Notes: a model not told the origin generated them from the letters alone. Shown: positions 42,046-54,818, numbered from the stretch's first letter. The stretch is DNA of 64,000 nucleotides from Sialis fuliginosa (GCA_961205875.1 OY540814.1:25674151-25738150), one strand, 5' to 3'. Numbers and translations are program-made.

Positions 42046-42114
42046 AAAATTTTATCTTTCCCGAGGTTGAACCACATAAAACTAACCAAACCTTTTTTAC
42101 ATGTAGGTACTTTG

Positions 42115-42468
42115 GGTTTCAGAAGACATCTGCAATCTTAAAAGTCAGAATCGCTTACAGCAGATTCAAAAATATTAAGACAAATATCATCGATTATTTT
42201 TTTCTAGGACGGAGCTTATGTAGTTACATCATTTTAAATAAAAACACAAATATACGTCCATTTCATTAATTAATTTTATATCAAATTTAACATATTTAAA
42301 TACTAAGAGGACTTTTTTATCTAGCAAATGAGTTTCAAAATATCTGTCTTTGTTTGGCACATGGAAAAATTATTTAAATATTATGTTATCAAATGGGAGG
42401 AGCCTACTAAGTTTTTAATAAGCGAATTCGAATGAAAACTGGTCGACCACTTCTGCATGCGACTCTGT
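42115..42468 (+). repeat. Dispersed repeat (CAGTCGCCTGCA-ended family), copy 2
   Basis: Shares AGAATCGCTTACA, GACAAATATCATCG, CTAGCAAATGAGTTTCAAAA, TCTGTCTTTGTTTG and GGGAGGAGCCTACTAAGTTT in order with 58457-58845; the first part also matches 36895-37118 in reverse. Ends are diverged (TGCATGCGACTCTG at the right). Confidence 0.65.
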
Positions 42469-42834
42469 ATTATTTTGTATAGATTTTAACACATTAATTA
42501 GATCGTGAGCATTTGTTCGTGTCGACTTCATATTCATGATTAATCCCCCAAAACCAGTTCAGACATAATCAGTATTGCGTGCGGTAAACGTGCTTCAACA
42601 GAACCTCCACAGGGAAAATAATGAAGGGATTGAATACCAGAAACACTAGGGTATCGATTAACCAATTATATAAACTGTCAGAAATTTAATGGTCTTAAAT
42701 GATCGGTGAAGCAACGTATAGTTATCATAATTTAATATGAGAAAAACCTGCCCGAATTAAATCGATGTTAAGGTATGTGAATACGTATGAAATTCAGTTG
42801 TAAAAACGATTAAACATTAATATAGTCTTGGCCG

Positions 42835-43150
42835 CTTTAAGAGCAAGGTATAATGTTTTTTGGGATTAATGGGCTTCTTTTTTGTAATCAATTAAATCAA
42901 TTTAATTACCAAAGATTGTTTTTTTTTAAAATAGCTTTCTATTTTGTTTATGTTTTTTTTTCTCCAGTAATGGACACCCAGTGATGGACACTTGCTAATG
43001 ATAAATAGGTACTGCGACATAAAAGTTATAAAATTTGAAACAATGTAAAGTAGATGCTATAATGATAATATAATAATTAATAAATATATTACACTAAGAA
43101 TTAATTAAAATGTCTACCATTTTGACATCCCTTGGTCAATTTCATCAAAA
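42835..43150 (-). repeat. Dispersed repeat family, copy in minus orientation
   Basis: Starts TTGGCCGCTTTAAGAGCAAG and runs through ATGGACACTTGCTAATGAT; reverse complement of the sequences at 45793-46218 and 62268-62720. Non-coding. Confidence 0.6.
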
Positions 43151-45200
43151 TTAAGATGTTTAACAGTTGTGTGTCTATAGATTATGATTCAGTAATGGCG
43201 ATAGTAAAATATCAACAAATATTTCTAATTAAGTACATTTAATTAAACAAGAGTTCAATACTAGGGTATTATCCAAGACTGGTGACAATATCTTGCAAAC
43301 AGTTTGAATGGTGTATCAATGTGACATAATATTTATTAATAATCACGGATCAAATATTGCTAAGACCCCTTTAAAATGGTTTTAAAAACGTATCTCGGTA
43401 TAAAAAGACAGAAAAAGTTTGTGTGTGATTATTACGTTAAAATTTCTTTGCCAAAATTTGCCTTATTGATTAAAATGTTTAATTAAAAATTATTGTTGTT
43501 TTATTTCACTTACAACTTTTTGCCATTACAGTAGTGGAACAAAACAGGGTAAATCCAACGTCGCGAAATAAAACCGGATATCAAATTTTTTTAATCTATC
43601 CATCTTATCTTGTGCAAAAACGCTAATTCAAAATTCACTGTACCTATCTATAACCATACTCAAAAGTTAAAAAAAAGTATATGAAAATATGGTAGTTACA
43701 TTTTGACCTCTCCTGTAAAATTTGCAAAAATGAATTTATCTAGTTTTGTTCTGTTGTTTCTCAAATATTAAAAACATTGCTTATTTTCGCTTGGGTCAAA
43801 TTTAATTTACATCAACCATAAAATAAAGTGTTCGTTTCAAGATCTGAACACTTCATCCTATAAATAATCTGAGATGATATCCAGGGACTCTCCAGTGTGA
43901 CCAATACTTATCACTTGTACTGATTTCATGGACCCCACGCTGGCAAGGAATTAATTCGGTCCAAGTGCAGTCTACAAACCGGTTTTCGTGTATCAACATG
44001 CATTGTATAATGAAATATATTATGTAGTGTGCCGTGGAGCTACGGAAATACTTGTGATTGCATAGAAGTTTCTAATTATTACTTTAATATTCAGCCTGAA
44101 TCCGAACCCGAAGAACCTCGTATTTTTCATTAACCTGAACCCGAACCGAACCACTATATCTCAAAGTCAACGAACCTGAATCTGAACCCGAACCTTTTCA
44201 TGGATAACCGGTAACCATGTATTTTTAAAAGGTTCGATAAATTATTTTTAATATTTTCCTCCAATAATTTTTAAAAGAAATTAAAAAATGTACTAATACT
44301 GGAAATCTGTTTGAATTTTATAGTATGTTGTGACTTATCAAGTCAACTACTGAAATTTACATATTTTTTACTTTCTTTTTTAATTTTATAACTGAATTAC
44401 ATTTCAATTTGCAAAAAAAATCTGAATAATAGAAATTTCAATCTTTAAAATGTAATTTTATTTTTTGCCCTTTTTTCTAGCAATATTTTAATGGCTATTA
44501 ATATTTTTGTCTTCTTCAGAAAATGTTTTATTTGTTAATTTTAATTTTTTTTCGAACAAAATAATTTTCTAAAAATTAAAAATTAATATTTGATATTTAA
44601 TCTTTAAATGAATAATTAAAATAACGTAAAGATTTCTTATACGCTATATTAAAAAAAAAATCGGGATAACTAATAAACAGTAAACATAACATATCTAAAA
44701 TATGTTTTTTTAATTCGTATCGTTTCCAAAATAATTAGAAAAATTCAAAAATTGCAACCGTTGTAAAATTGTTTTCAGAAATATGAAGTTTTCTTCCCAA
44801 ACAAAAATTCATTATAATTATAAAATTTCACCCTTCTTTGTATTGTCGTTTTTAAGATACAGCGTCTATAGACAGACACATAATTATATCATTTGCAAAA
44901 ATAGTCATAATGGATTCAAGGAACGTATGTATGTTATTTATAAAATAATCAGTAAATTTAATCACAACTGCATTAATTTCGAGGAGCGCTGATAATTATT
45001 AACGGTCTAAGCAGATTAAGTAATTTTATCTAATCTTTCGGATTAATTCCAAACAGTCATAAAATTAGTAGATACCTTTATTTTGTTACAAATAACATAT
45101 ACAAATTTGAGGACAGAATCCTCGTCGTTTGCAAAATGAGTTTTTCAAAATATCTCTCTATTTATGAATTCTATAACAAAAATGATTATTATCAATAATA
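43151..45200. other. Non-coding AT-rich stretch with GAACCCGAACC repeats
   Basis: Around 44098-44190 there are repeated CCTGAACCCGAACC/AACCTGAATCTGAACCCGA-type motifs, resembling subterminal repeats of DNA transposons. Nothing else recognisable and no coding exon. Confidence 0.4.
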
Positions 45201-45490
45201 ATGATCAAAGTACTCAGTAAAAGTACTTGAACTACAAGTTAAGTATTAAGTGAAAGTATATGAAGTATCAAGTAAATTTTTAAATGTAGTTGAAGTTAGT
45301 ACTTCAAGTATTTAACTTGTTAAATTCAAGTATTACAGTATAAACTATACTTCGAGCTATTTTCAAATGTGTGTAAACTTACATATTTTTAAGTATTACG
45401 TTCAAAAAGTGATTGAAGTATCAAATACATTTTACTATTTTTAAGTGTAAGTATACTAAGTACCGAAAAGTACTTGAAGTATGGACAGTT
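45200..45490. repeat. Array of degenerate AAGTACTTGAAGTAT motifs
   Basis: Short related motifs (AAAGTACTTGAACTA, GTATATGAAGTATCAAGTAA, GTACTTCAAGTATTTAACTT, AAAAGTACTTGAAGTATGG) recur in both orientations over 290 bp. Such arrays are common in the internal parts of hAT-like elements. No coding sequence. Confidence 0.5.
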
Positions 45491-45514
45491 CTGTATACTC
45501 TAAAGTATATTATA

Positions 45515-45658
45515 CAGTGGAACTTCGTTAGTACGTTTTTCGCCATAGTATGTTTTTTTAGGTCGAGGCATTCTTTCATAAAACCCCATGTTAAAATATT
45601 TCGTTAGTACGTGTTTTCCCCCCAGTCCCTTCAAAAACGTTTTAACGAGGTTCGGTTG
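45515..45658. mobile_element. Short pogo/Tigger-like MITE flanked by TA
   Basis: CAGTGGAACTTCGTTAGTACG-type left end and, on the minus strand, CAACCGAACCTCGTTAAAAC at the right; flanked by TA on both sides. CGTTAGTACG is repeated inside. 144 bp, no coding capacity. Confidence 0.6.
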
Positions 45659-45792
45659 TATTAATTCGAACGACATTTCACCATACATTTCAGTGAATAC
45701 ATCAAAAATATACGAATAAGGTAGTGGCACCAGTTTTGGCAAGGATCCTAGAATCCTAGTAATGGCAAATTTTTAATTAAATGTACTAAATT

Positions 45793-46218
45793 AGAAATAT
45801 GTGTTGATATTTGATTATACTACAATTTCTGAATATTAATCTATATACATTCAATTGTCTTACAGCGTGATTTGATGACAATCGGTCAATAGGTGTCAAA
45901 AAGGTGGACATTTAAACTAATTATTAGTATAATTTATTTATTAATTATTATATTATCATAGTAACTGCTTTACATTGTTTCGAATTTAACGATTCTTTCT
46001 TTTATATCTTTTGTGTCGTATAGTACTTATCATTTTGTAATCATTAGCAAGTGTCCATCACAAAATAAAAGGTTATAATTTAAAAAACAAACTATATTTG
46101 CGAACTATGGTAATTAAATTGATTAAATAAAGAGTTACTTATTTTATTAGTAACATGAGTTTATGGGAATTACAAAAACTTGCTCTTATAGCGGCCATAA
46201 CTGGTGCCCTAACCTTAT
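45793..46218 (+). repeat. Dispersed repeat family, plus orientation
   Basis: Shares long segments (TTTCTGAATATTAATCTATA, GATTTGATGACAATC, AATCATTAGCAAGTGTCCAT, TCTTATAGCGGCCATAACTG) with 62268-62720 and, reversed, with 42835-43150. Non-coding. Confidence 0.75.
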
Positions 46219-46349
46219 AATATAAATGATAAAAACTTAATTGTGTAGACGTGAAAAAGTAATTGTACATAATACTTCGAATAGGTACATATATTGATAG
46301 CTCCACGGTAAGTGTATACATATATATATATAATATATTATAACAGGTA

Positions 46350-46520
46350 CACTCATTGTTCTCGCGTGCATTCCGTCGCCGCAGTTGTCTCGCGTCTGCC
46401 GGACCGGGCCATGAATGAACGAAATGGCCCGCGACCGTCCGCCCTACAGACCGAAGATTATGTCATTGCGTAGACGGCTAGCTTGACCAGTAACGGACTT
46501 GGGCATATCTGAGTCACCTA
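46350..46520. other. GC-rich island of unknown nature
   Basis: About 170 bp with many CpG dinucleotides (TTCCGTCGCCGCAGTTGTCT, GTCTGCCGGACCGG) and an inverted pair GGGCCAT/ATGGCCC around GAATGAACGAA. Unlike everything around it. No long frame or convincing splice sites. It could be an unannotated first exon or promoter, an ncRNA, or the end of a mobile element. Confidence 0.35.
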
Positions 46521-49257
46521 TTTATTTGTAATACAGTTTTTAACAGATTCGTGTAGAGCTTTTATTATTTGGATTGCATTTAAATTAGCAAAAATAATCA
46601 AGATTCGTTAATCGTTAATCCATGATTAACGTTAATCACGATTAGTAAACGAACGAATAACTAATCATGATTATGTTTACTTTATACTTTATATAATTCA
46701 TCATAACCTTAATTAACGTAATGCGATGGTTTAAAAATGGACAATTAACTAACCGTAATTAATTTTTGAAATCCAAAGTTAGTGTTTATAGAATAATTTG
46801 AGGAACATTTAAACTAGTAAGAAACCATAAAAAACGATTTGTAAAAATTATAGTTATTTTGTAATTTGACTATTTTTAGTAGGAAAAAGAACACTGTATC
46901 TATCTATCTGTCTGTCTGTCACAGCCTTCTCGTGAAATTCGACATTAGTAAACGATGAACCAATAACAGACCTGAGATAAAATTTGTGATTTTTAAAGGA
47001 GAGGGGGGAGATAGGTTACTAAAAAAAATGTTTTATTAAGTAGGGTATCAAATGAAAGCTGAGATTTCAAGGAATTTAAATATGGAAACAAAATTTTCAA
47101 AAAAATATCGTAAAACGGTTTCTAGTAGGTAAAACTAAAATCTGAAAAACATTGTGAATATGTATAAATTTTCAGATATAGTATATTTGGAGCTATTTAT
47201 TTTTTAATAAACAAATAAATAAATTCTTAACTTTGCTAAAATTTAATTAAATTAACATAATTAAATAAATTTAAAAAATTACACGGTACGGGACACTAAT
47301 ACGCGAGGTTCGACTAGCACATAAAAATAGTTCTTAATTAAATTCTCTTATAACATAATTATAGGTATTCATAATTTATCCAACCCTTTTTATACCCACG
47401 TATTATTTTTTTATGGGCCGCCACTGACTATAATATATATGTAACTTGTTCATTAAAATAAACGGTGAGGAACTTCTGTTTGAGTAGTACTAGTTTTTTC
47501 ATTTTATCGTCATTGTTGAAAGACGAAGACATATTGAATCACTTTCTTGATTAAATTATTTTTAAATTGGTATATGGACTATTCTGTACCCAAATCGACT
47601 AACTATTTTTATTTATTTATTAAAACTTCTTTTAAAAAATTCAATAAGTTGCATTTTTTAATAATAAATTGGAAAATTTTGTTAGATTTAAAACTAAAAG
47701 ATTTGTAAAACCTATTTTATCCTAAAACTGATAGCCCAGCTTTGTAAGCCCCTAAAAAGTTATGCACCCCCCTTCAAAGGGAGGGGGGGGACTTATTGCC
47801 ATGTTCCATGCATCAAGATCTACCAATTTCTTTAAAAAAATGTACTCCGTCAATAGAAATTGCTCCATTACGATTGTGTTTTTTTTTTAAGTTTTTCCAC
47901 CTTTTTTCCAAATTTTGACAACCACGTAAAAGTGAATCCTCCTAAATGGAGGGATTATTGTTTATGATAAATATTATTTACATTGTATCGAAAAACCTAA
48001 AGTTACTACTACTAGTTATTATTGACAATCCCTAAAACAATTATTTATATCTCGCCTCGTCTAAATATTTTTTTTTTCAAAACGAATAAGTTATTTTGGT
48101 TTCCGAATGAGTTTATGTATTAAAAAAAAACTTATTTCTACTCTACCCATCTTCCTGATTATCTTAATTAATTGTTCATCATCTTGGAAATCTTTTTAAC
48201 TCACCATCTCTAATACCAGACTGAAATAATTAATATAAGTAATATTTAAATTATACATAACTATTAAGATATTATTCCACAATCAACAACATATAAATAA
48301 TGCATATAATATATAATATAGATTATATAATCAAAGTCATTGCCCTAAAATGTATTGTTTCATATGCAAGTGCTGCACATTTTTTTATTATTTTTTTTTT
48401 TTTGCTATTGTTTTTGACCTTAACCGAGATAAACCTTGACTTGAAATTATCACAAAATCGATATAGCAAATATTTTTATTGCATGGGTTTCATATGTAGG
48501 AAGAACATGATTACATCACAACTTTTTTCGTAAATAGAATACGTATTTATATTTTTTAAATTGTCAAAATAACTAATCATATGTACATGCATCATTCTTT
48601 AGTTTCTGCGACTAACTTGAAAATTTTTTTTTATTAAATGTAATTTAAGTGCTCATGGAACTAATTAACCACATAAATGGAGGGATTACTGTATTTCAAA
48701 TAAAGGAATGTTTTTGAATATATAAAATTTAATTTGTTTATATGTGAACAACCCAAACAAAATTGTATATTTTTGCGAGACATTGAAACGAGATTTTCGA
48801 TTGCAAAATTCGAGACTGAGGCAAAAATCTGAGATGAGACTTGTTTAAACTTAGTCTATTAATAAAAACTCATTTTTATTTTAACTTAATTCACATTAAA
48901 CTTTAATTAAAATTTTACTACAGAGTGAACAAAATTATTTATTTTTTCTAAAAAAAAAACTCCCTCGAAAAAGTAATTAAGCCAGATTAAACCCCACATC
49001 GTTAAGACAATGACCTACGTTACATAATCTCGTTCGGTTACATGTAAGTACATAACATACTGCGATCGTAGTTGCAGTGATTCACAATAACAATGCTCGA
49101 CCTTCTACACGATTTTACATAACCCTCCACAGATCAAGTGTGTATTTATTGTGCATTTGTGTGTACAGTAAAGCTTCTATATATCGAATATGGGTAAATA
49201 TTATTAATATCTAATGATACCTAATTAATATTCAAGATACAAAGAAGACTATGTCCA
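46521..49257. other. AT-rich non-coding sequence
   Basis: Contains a TATCTATCTGTCTGTCTGTC microsatellite near 46897-46920, and two ATGGAGGGATTATTG / ATGGAGGGATTACTG-type element ends near 47946 and 48676, each in an ACGTAA/ACATAA context, which may bound an old pogo-like element. No coding exon. Confidence 0.4.
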
Positions 49258-50010
49258 AAGGTATATAAAGACAATGTAGTCTTAATAGTTTCTTGGCCAA
49301 TAAAAGAATTACGTCACAACAATTCCTTTATCAACGAAAATTGTAATACAGATAGTTTTATGTCCGGTATTATAAAGCAGCTAGCAAAATTTGCTAGCTA
49401 GCAAGCACTTTCAAATGGGGTATTAATTCTGTACGAGTATCTATGGATTAGCTATGGAATTTAGAGCAGTGACACTTCAACTAATTGTAACACATTTGAC
49501 ATCTTTCACCGTACAAAATAATTTTCATAATATCACCACTGTTTTAATACCGTTGGTATTTACCTACAACGCGTGCGCGAAACTTGTCAAAGTCTTCAAC
49601 AAACTCCAAAAGAACTGTCATATAAGTTTGATATCTCATTTGAAAGTGTTTGCTAGCTAGCAAATTTGCTAGCTCCTTTATAATACCGGACATTATACAT
49701 ATGTACACTTTATGAAACCGATTAGTGTAGTCGACGAAGGTGTTCAAAGATAGTTTTTCAGGGGGTGAAAGGGGCGAAAAATTATTTTTACGCAAAAAAC
49801 TACAAAATGGCAACTGCACTCATCGGTTTCTTAAAGTGTAGGTACCAAAGTATATCTCTGTACCAATTTTCGTTGATAAAGGAATTATTGTGTTCGAAAA
49901 ATCTATTTTTACTGTACCAATTATACATTTATAACATTTGAATCCTCTGGGTGACGTAATTCCTTTATTGGCCATAAGCTATTGAGACTACCTTGTCTTT
50001 ATATACCTTG
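49258..50010. mobile_element. MITE with AAGGTATATAAAGACA ends, copy 1, carrying a nested MITE
   Basis: The left end AAGGTATATAAAGACAATGT and right end ACCTTGTCTTTATATACCTT are inverted copies, followed inward by GGCCAATAAA/TTATTGGCC and ACGTCAC/GTGACGT blocks. A complete ATGTCCGG-family element (49360-49693) is inserted in its left part. It has itself landed in the head of a Helitron-like sequence (50011-50096). Confidence 0.75.
49360..49693. mobile_element. ATGTCCGG-family MITE, copy 2 (nested)
   Basis: 334 bp with ends ATGTCCGGTATTATAAAG and CTTTATAATACCGGACAT and GCTAGCTAGCAA subterminal blocks. It aligns along its whole length with 3037-3365. No coding capacity. Confidence 0.85.
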
Positions 50011-50096
50011 CTATCTCCCAGCCAAATTTCATCAAGATCGGTTCAGCACTAGCCGTGAAAAGATGACAAACTGACAGACATTTATAATATTACTAT
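50011..50096 (-). mobile_element. Helitron-like 5' head, minus orientation
   Basis: In reverse complement: AATATTATAAATGTCTGTCA, CACGGCTAGTGCTGAACCGA and GGCTGGGAGATAG, the same head order as at 41707. It stops at the border of the MITE at 50010, which cut it. Confidence 0.6.
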
Positions 50097-50284
50097 ATGA
50101 ATAACCAATACAAAACCCTAATGCTTAAACTCAGAAGTCCTGAAAATGTCGACTGAAAGAACTCAACTCTAATTTATTATTATTATGTATTATGTTTTAT
50201 TATTTACAAATAACATTTTGAATCATTCTTCGAAAGACCTTGTATACACATATGTACATATATATTATATCATATGTGCTGCTC

Positions 50285-50455
50285 CATAGTGCCTGGTACA
50301 AGCCATTCATGTGTGTGTCGGGTCTCGAACACCCACTCACCTGTAGAGAATATATACCTCTCTGTCCCACCTGTTGCTGCCCACGACGGACACACTGGCC
50401 TTGTCTACTGCACTGGCCAGCGGTTACTAAAGGATGTAGGTATTCCTAAAGACAT
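50285..50455 (-). repeat. Possible SINE-like GC-richer segment
   Basis: On the minus strand GTGTTCGAGACCC resembles a pol III B box and CTGGCCAGTGCAG could be a degenerate A box, about 100 bp apart. The segment is GC-rich compared with its flanks. The A box and spacing are poor, so this is tentative. Confidence 0.3.
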
Positions 50456-51495
50456 CTGATTATCCGATTGATAATTATGGGTTTGTGGTTAACTTGATTT
50501 AAATTTAAACAGCATGTGACAGATACAATTGAAAAGATAAGGATTTATGTTATACTATTGATATTAAAACAATTAGTCGATATAAGCACAAAAACCATCT
50601 ACCAAGTAAATGCATAGTACTTCCTCGTGCTAAATTCACGATTGAACAATTTAAATAAAAATTGATAAATTATTCAGATAAATTACCTGGCACTGGATAA
50701 CCATTTATTACTAAAAAAATATTAGTTCGAAATTTTTCTTAAGATGCATCTGATTATTTTTTCGTATATTTTTAATTTCTTGACAATTACAATCTAATAA
50801 ATTTATGCAAACGTCAAAATGACATTTAATGTGTCAAAGTAAATATCAATTTAAAAAACAAAACACGATTTTTTAAAGCTAATTGAGGTAAATCTTTGTA
50901 AGGGAATATTTTACAACAAACGTTGTAAACTTATTATATAATAGGAATTTGAATGTTGTACAAAAAAAGTTTTTTTTTGAAAATTTGTTAAACAAACGTT
51001 TACATATTTAAATTTTTTGAATTATCAGTTTTCATTCGTCGGGATTGAATTTTTGGTAAATAATTTCAACGAATTGTTTTGTAGTTATAATAATAAATAT
51101 TAACAAACTGGAAAGGGTTTTAATCTATCCAGTATATTTTTGAATTAATTAATAGGTAATTCAGGTTCATGTTGTATTGATACTTTTGTGTTGAATTTAT
51201 TCTATATCTGTTGTAGTTTATGGTAGCTAGTCACGTCAAATCTGAAGTAACTTATATTTAGAGTCAAAATAAACATTCTTAGTCGGGATGGAATTTCAGC
51301 TTGTAACACCTTAGGGTTGGAACACGTAAATATCGACTTTAAATGTATCTATTATGGAAAAAAATATATTAAAGGAGAACTCACATTTATAACTATACAA
51401 TCTTGTTATAAAGAATAGGTATTTTGATATATTAATTTTGTGGAAAAATTATATTTAATTAAATATAGTTAAGGCGAGTCAAGAGTCACGTTAAA
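50456..51495. other. AT-rich non-coding sequence, nothing recognised
   Basis: No coding frame or clear inverted repeat. A TACTAAAAAAATATTAGTTC segment near 50710 also occurs near 4117 in the last intron of sulfatase copy 1, indicating another low-copy repeat. Confidence 0.45.
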
Positions 51496-51499
51496 TTAT

Positions 51500-52155
51500 T
51501 CTACGTCTTATTTTCTTGTATTTTAGTCGATATTTGTATGACGAGTTGCAGGAAATATCACTAAAAAATTTCGAATTTTCGATTTCGTTAAAAGTATGTT
51601 TATTGTATAGAAAATGGCGTGAAAAGTTGTTTGTTTCAAACCGCAGGTCTGTATCTCAAACCGTTCTCGATATATAGCCTCTCAAAGTTTTAGTTTTTTC
51701 AAATTTTTGGAGAAAAAAGGCCATAACTTTTGAACGGGTGGTCGGAATTGATTTTAGTTGACGGATTTGAAATCAGCGTGTCAAAATCTATATAATGACA
51801 TGTATAATACTTTAAAATTCGACAAAAAAAATTTCGTCAAAAATCGACATTTTTTTTAGGTATACCCCTTTGAATTTTTTCGATTTTTCGCGAAATTTTT
51901 TTTCCCGAGTTTTAAGGTATTATACATGCCATTATATAGATTTTGACACACTGATTTCAAATCCGTCAACTAAAATCAATTCCGACCACTCGTTCAAAAG
52001 TTATGGCCTTTTTTCTCCAAAAATTTGAAAAAACTGAAACTTTGAGAGTCTATATCTCGAGAACGGTTTGAGATACAGACCTGCGGTTTGAAACATTTAA
52101 CTTTTTACGTCATTTTCTATACAATAAACATACTTTTAATGAAATCAAAAATTCA
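51500..52155. repeat. Second copy of the long palindrome, right arm truncated
   Basis: Matches 9294-10036 from CTACGTCTTATTTTCTTG onward, including both arms up to the block before the terminal section; the last 100 bp of the right arm are lost after ATGAAATCAAAAATTC. Small internal deletion in the left arm compared with the first copy. No hAT-like ends surround it here. Confidence 0.85.
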
Positions 52156-52592
52156 AAAAATTTATGCCAAAACTATGCCAAATGTCAACTTTTTAGGAAG
52201 GAATAATTCAAATAAGAAATGTTTCACTGCAAATATTTTTGTTTTTCTTTAGTACCTCTGGTTTTAATGACTGTATTATTATAAATACTACATAAATATA
52301 CCTAATATAAACTTAATTTGTTTATCGCAACATAAGAAATCTAAATATCTATTACACCATTTCGTGTTTATTTATATTTGTTTATAATACAATACATGCT
52401 AGGTAGGCGTCGCGTCGTTGCATAGAAGATCTTTTATTGACTCTCTCTTTTAAATTGTATGTAGCTTCTATATTTTTAAATTATATGTATGTATATAATC
52501 ATTATACATCCTACGTATTATTGATTGTATTATGATATTTTGCAAAACAAACTGCCCTGGTCGACACAAGACTTTTTTTATACATTATTATG

Positions 52593-53031
52593 CATGGGCG
52601 CCGGCAGGATTTTTTTCAGGGGGGTGCATCTAGGTATATAAAATTAAATTTATTTAAAATTCATATCACGCGGGTATTTTAATGTGTCATTTTTTTTAAA
52701 TAATGAACGACATAAGACGATTTTTGTGCACCTATTAAGATATCCAGTCCAGGTATTTTATTTAAAAAAATATATTTCGGCCCGTATTATGCGTGTAGAC
52801 CTTTTATTCGCGTTATTTTTTTTTGATATAACGTAATTTTCATAAAGTATAATAAGGTCAAAATGGTACATTTAATGTTTGAACAACAACCAAGGCGACT
52901 TAAACTGTTATTCAGAGAGTGAATTTTAAAATAAAAATTGTATTTATTAATTTTTTCATGTTTTTTCTTTTTTGACAGGGGGGGGGGGAGGTGCAAGTGC
53001 ACGTCCTTGCACCCCTTTCTCGGCGCCCATG
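52593..53031. mobile_element. MITE with 8-bp duplication TTATTATG
   Basis: Starts CATGGGCGCCGGCAGGAT and ends TCTCGGCGCCCATG; TTATTATG stands on both sides exactly (52585-52592 and 53032-53039). 439 bp, no coding capacity. The 8-bp duplication suggests the hAT or P superfamily. Confidence 0.75.
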
Positions 53032-53039
53032 TTATTATG

Positions 53040-54521
53040 ATTTCACAAATTTAACAAAAATCAAATATGGTTTAAAAGTTATGGCTATTTTTCTCTTGCG
53101 ATGTAAAAATTTCAACATTCCTCGTAATTTTCTATAAAATAGTAAAACGTCACGCATGAAATTTAAATTTATCACTTTGATTATTCTTGTTTACCTTATT
53201 TATACAACCCACCAAAAATCCACTAATAAATTTAGTATTACAGATAAAAACATTTACAACGGAAAGACCATGTTCTAAGATGTAACAACTTCCTGTAACG
53301 ATCGAACGAACCTGTGTTTGTATGCCGGAGCTAGAACCGGTAGTAGATATACTTTTGTTTATACATCAGGGTTAAAATTAGACCGTCATTAGGGCGCGAT
53401 GACACAAAGCTATCTTGAATGCACCGGAGAATGTTTAATTATACATCAATGCACAAGAATGCAGTTGGTTTTATTGGACAGCGGGTTCTAGACAAAACAA
53501 ATAGGTTAATTAATTAAGAATTTAGTTTTCACCGAAATTATGCATGTTTTTAAATTTTTCATTTATTAAATGCAAAAAAATTGCTGAAAGTATACCCTGG
53601 TTCTATTTAAACCACAGGGTTCTGAATATTTATACTCCCCCTCCTCTCATATACATATAAAGAAAAATCCTGACTGACTGACTCATCAACGCACAAACAA
53701 TTGGACCTATAATTTAATGTTTTAGATGTATCTTCTTTTTATGATGTCCTTAAAATTAATCCCCCCTCCTTAAATATTATGACAAACCTCCTAGTAACAA
53801 TTTAATATAGGTATTGTATTTTTTTTACTGGGTAACTATACGTATATGAGAAAAACTAATTAAATTAAATAATAAATAAATAAATCATGAATACACTACA
53901 CTCATATTTGTGTAGGTGGACACACTGTATTATTACCATGTCCATTTACTGATGAAAACTTATTAATAATATTAATAACATTTTTTTATTTATTGATATC
54001 GTATTGAATAAAGCCATAGCTAGAATTTATATAAAAAATTCGGTCAAGATATACACGAGTGTATGTTGTAAGGCCATAAGGGTTCCGAAGTACGTATTAC
54101 GTGGACTGTTTGGAGTCACTTAGAAAAAAATAGTATCATATTCTACCAATTGAGATCTATATTTTGACACCCCACTTGCCTAGATATAAAAATAAAAAAT
54201 TCTATGACGCTCCTCCCTATTTCTCCAAAATTTGAATTGTATTTGTCGTTGGTAGTCCCACCAAAGTCTCGTTACCGAATTTTTTTCAGATTTTTAAAAA
54301 ATATTATATACATATACATTTTTTTGATAACCAACCTCCTCAAACGAAATTCGAGTCGAAGTACCAATGCATTTTTATATATTTTTCGGATGAGTTAATT
54401 TTACCAAATTCATATATAATATATGTGACTCAACCAACTTTTTAACTTTACGAGTTTTCGCTTTACGAGAGAATACATATCTGCAATGAAAATTGTATTT
54501 TCTTAATACCTTAACTGCATT
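53040..54521. other. AT-rich non-coding sequence, nothing recognised
   Basis: No coding frame, matched repeat or clear hairpin except simple A/T runs and a CTGACTGACTGACT microsatellite near 53670. Confidence 0.45.
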
Positions 54522-54529
54522 GACTATGG

Positions 54530-54818
54530 CAGCGGTCACCAAACTACGGCCCTCCAAAGTTTTTCATCCGGCCCCTGATTTTTATACATATATAATTTAT
54601 AATTACTATTATTATAAATATTTTTTATACATATAAGAAATATTAATTATTGATCTACATTTGAATAGATATTTTCCTACATATACTCTATTTACATAGC
54701 TAATTGCACATGTAAATAAATGTTCTCATAGGATTCCAACAAGAATATTTTTCGTCCGGCCCTCCATGTTTAAAAAAATTCGATCCGGCCCGTTTCTCGA
54801 AAAGTTTGGTGACCCCTG
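54530..54818. mobile_element. hAT-like MITE with perfect 8-bp duplication GACTATGG
   Basis: Starts CAGCGGTCACCAAACTACGG and ends AGTTTGGTGACCCCTG, with subterminal GGCCCTCC/CCGGCCC motifs in both arms. GACTATGG flanks both sides exactly (54522-54529 and 54819-54826). 289 bp. A textbook hAT MITE; the intact duplication points to a fairly recent insertion. Confidence 0.9.
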
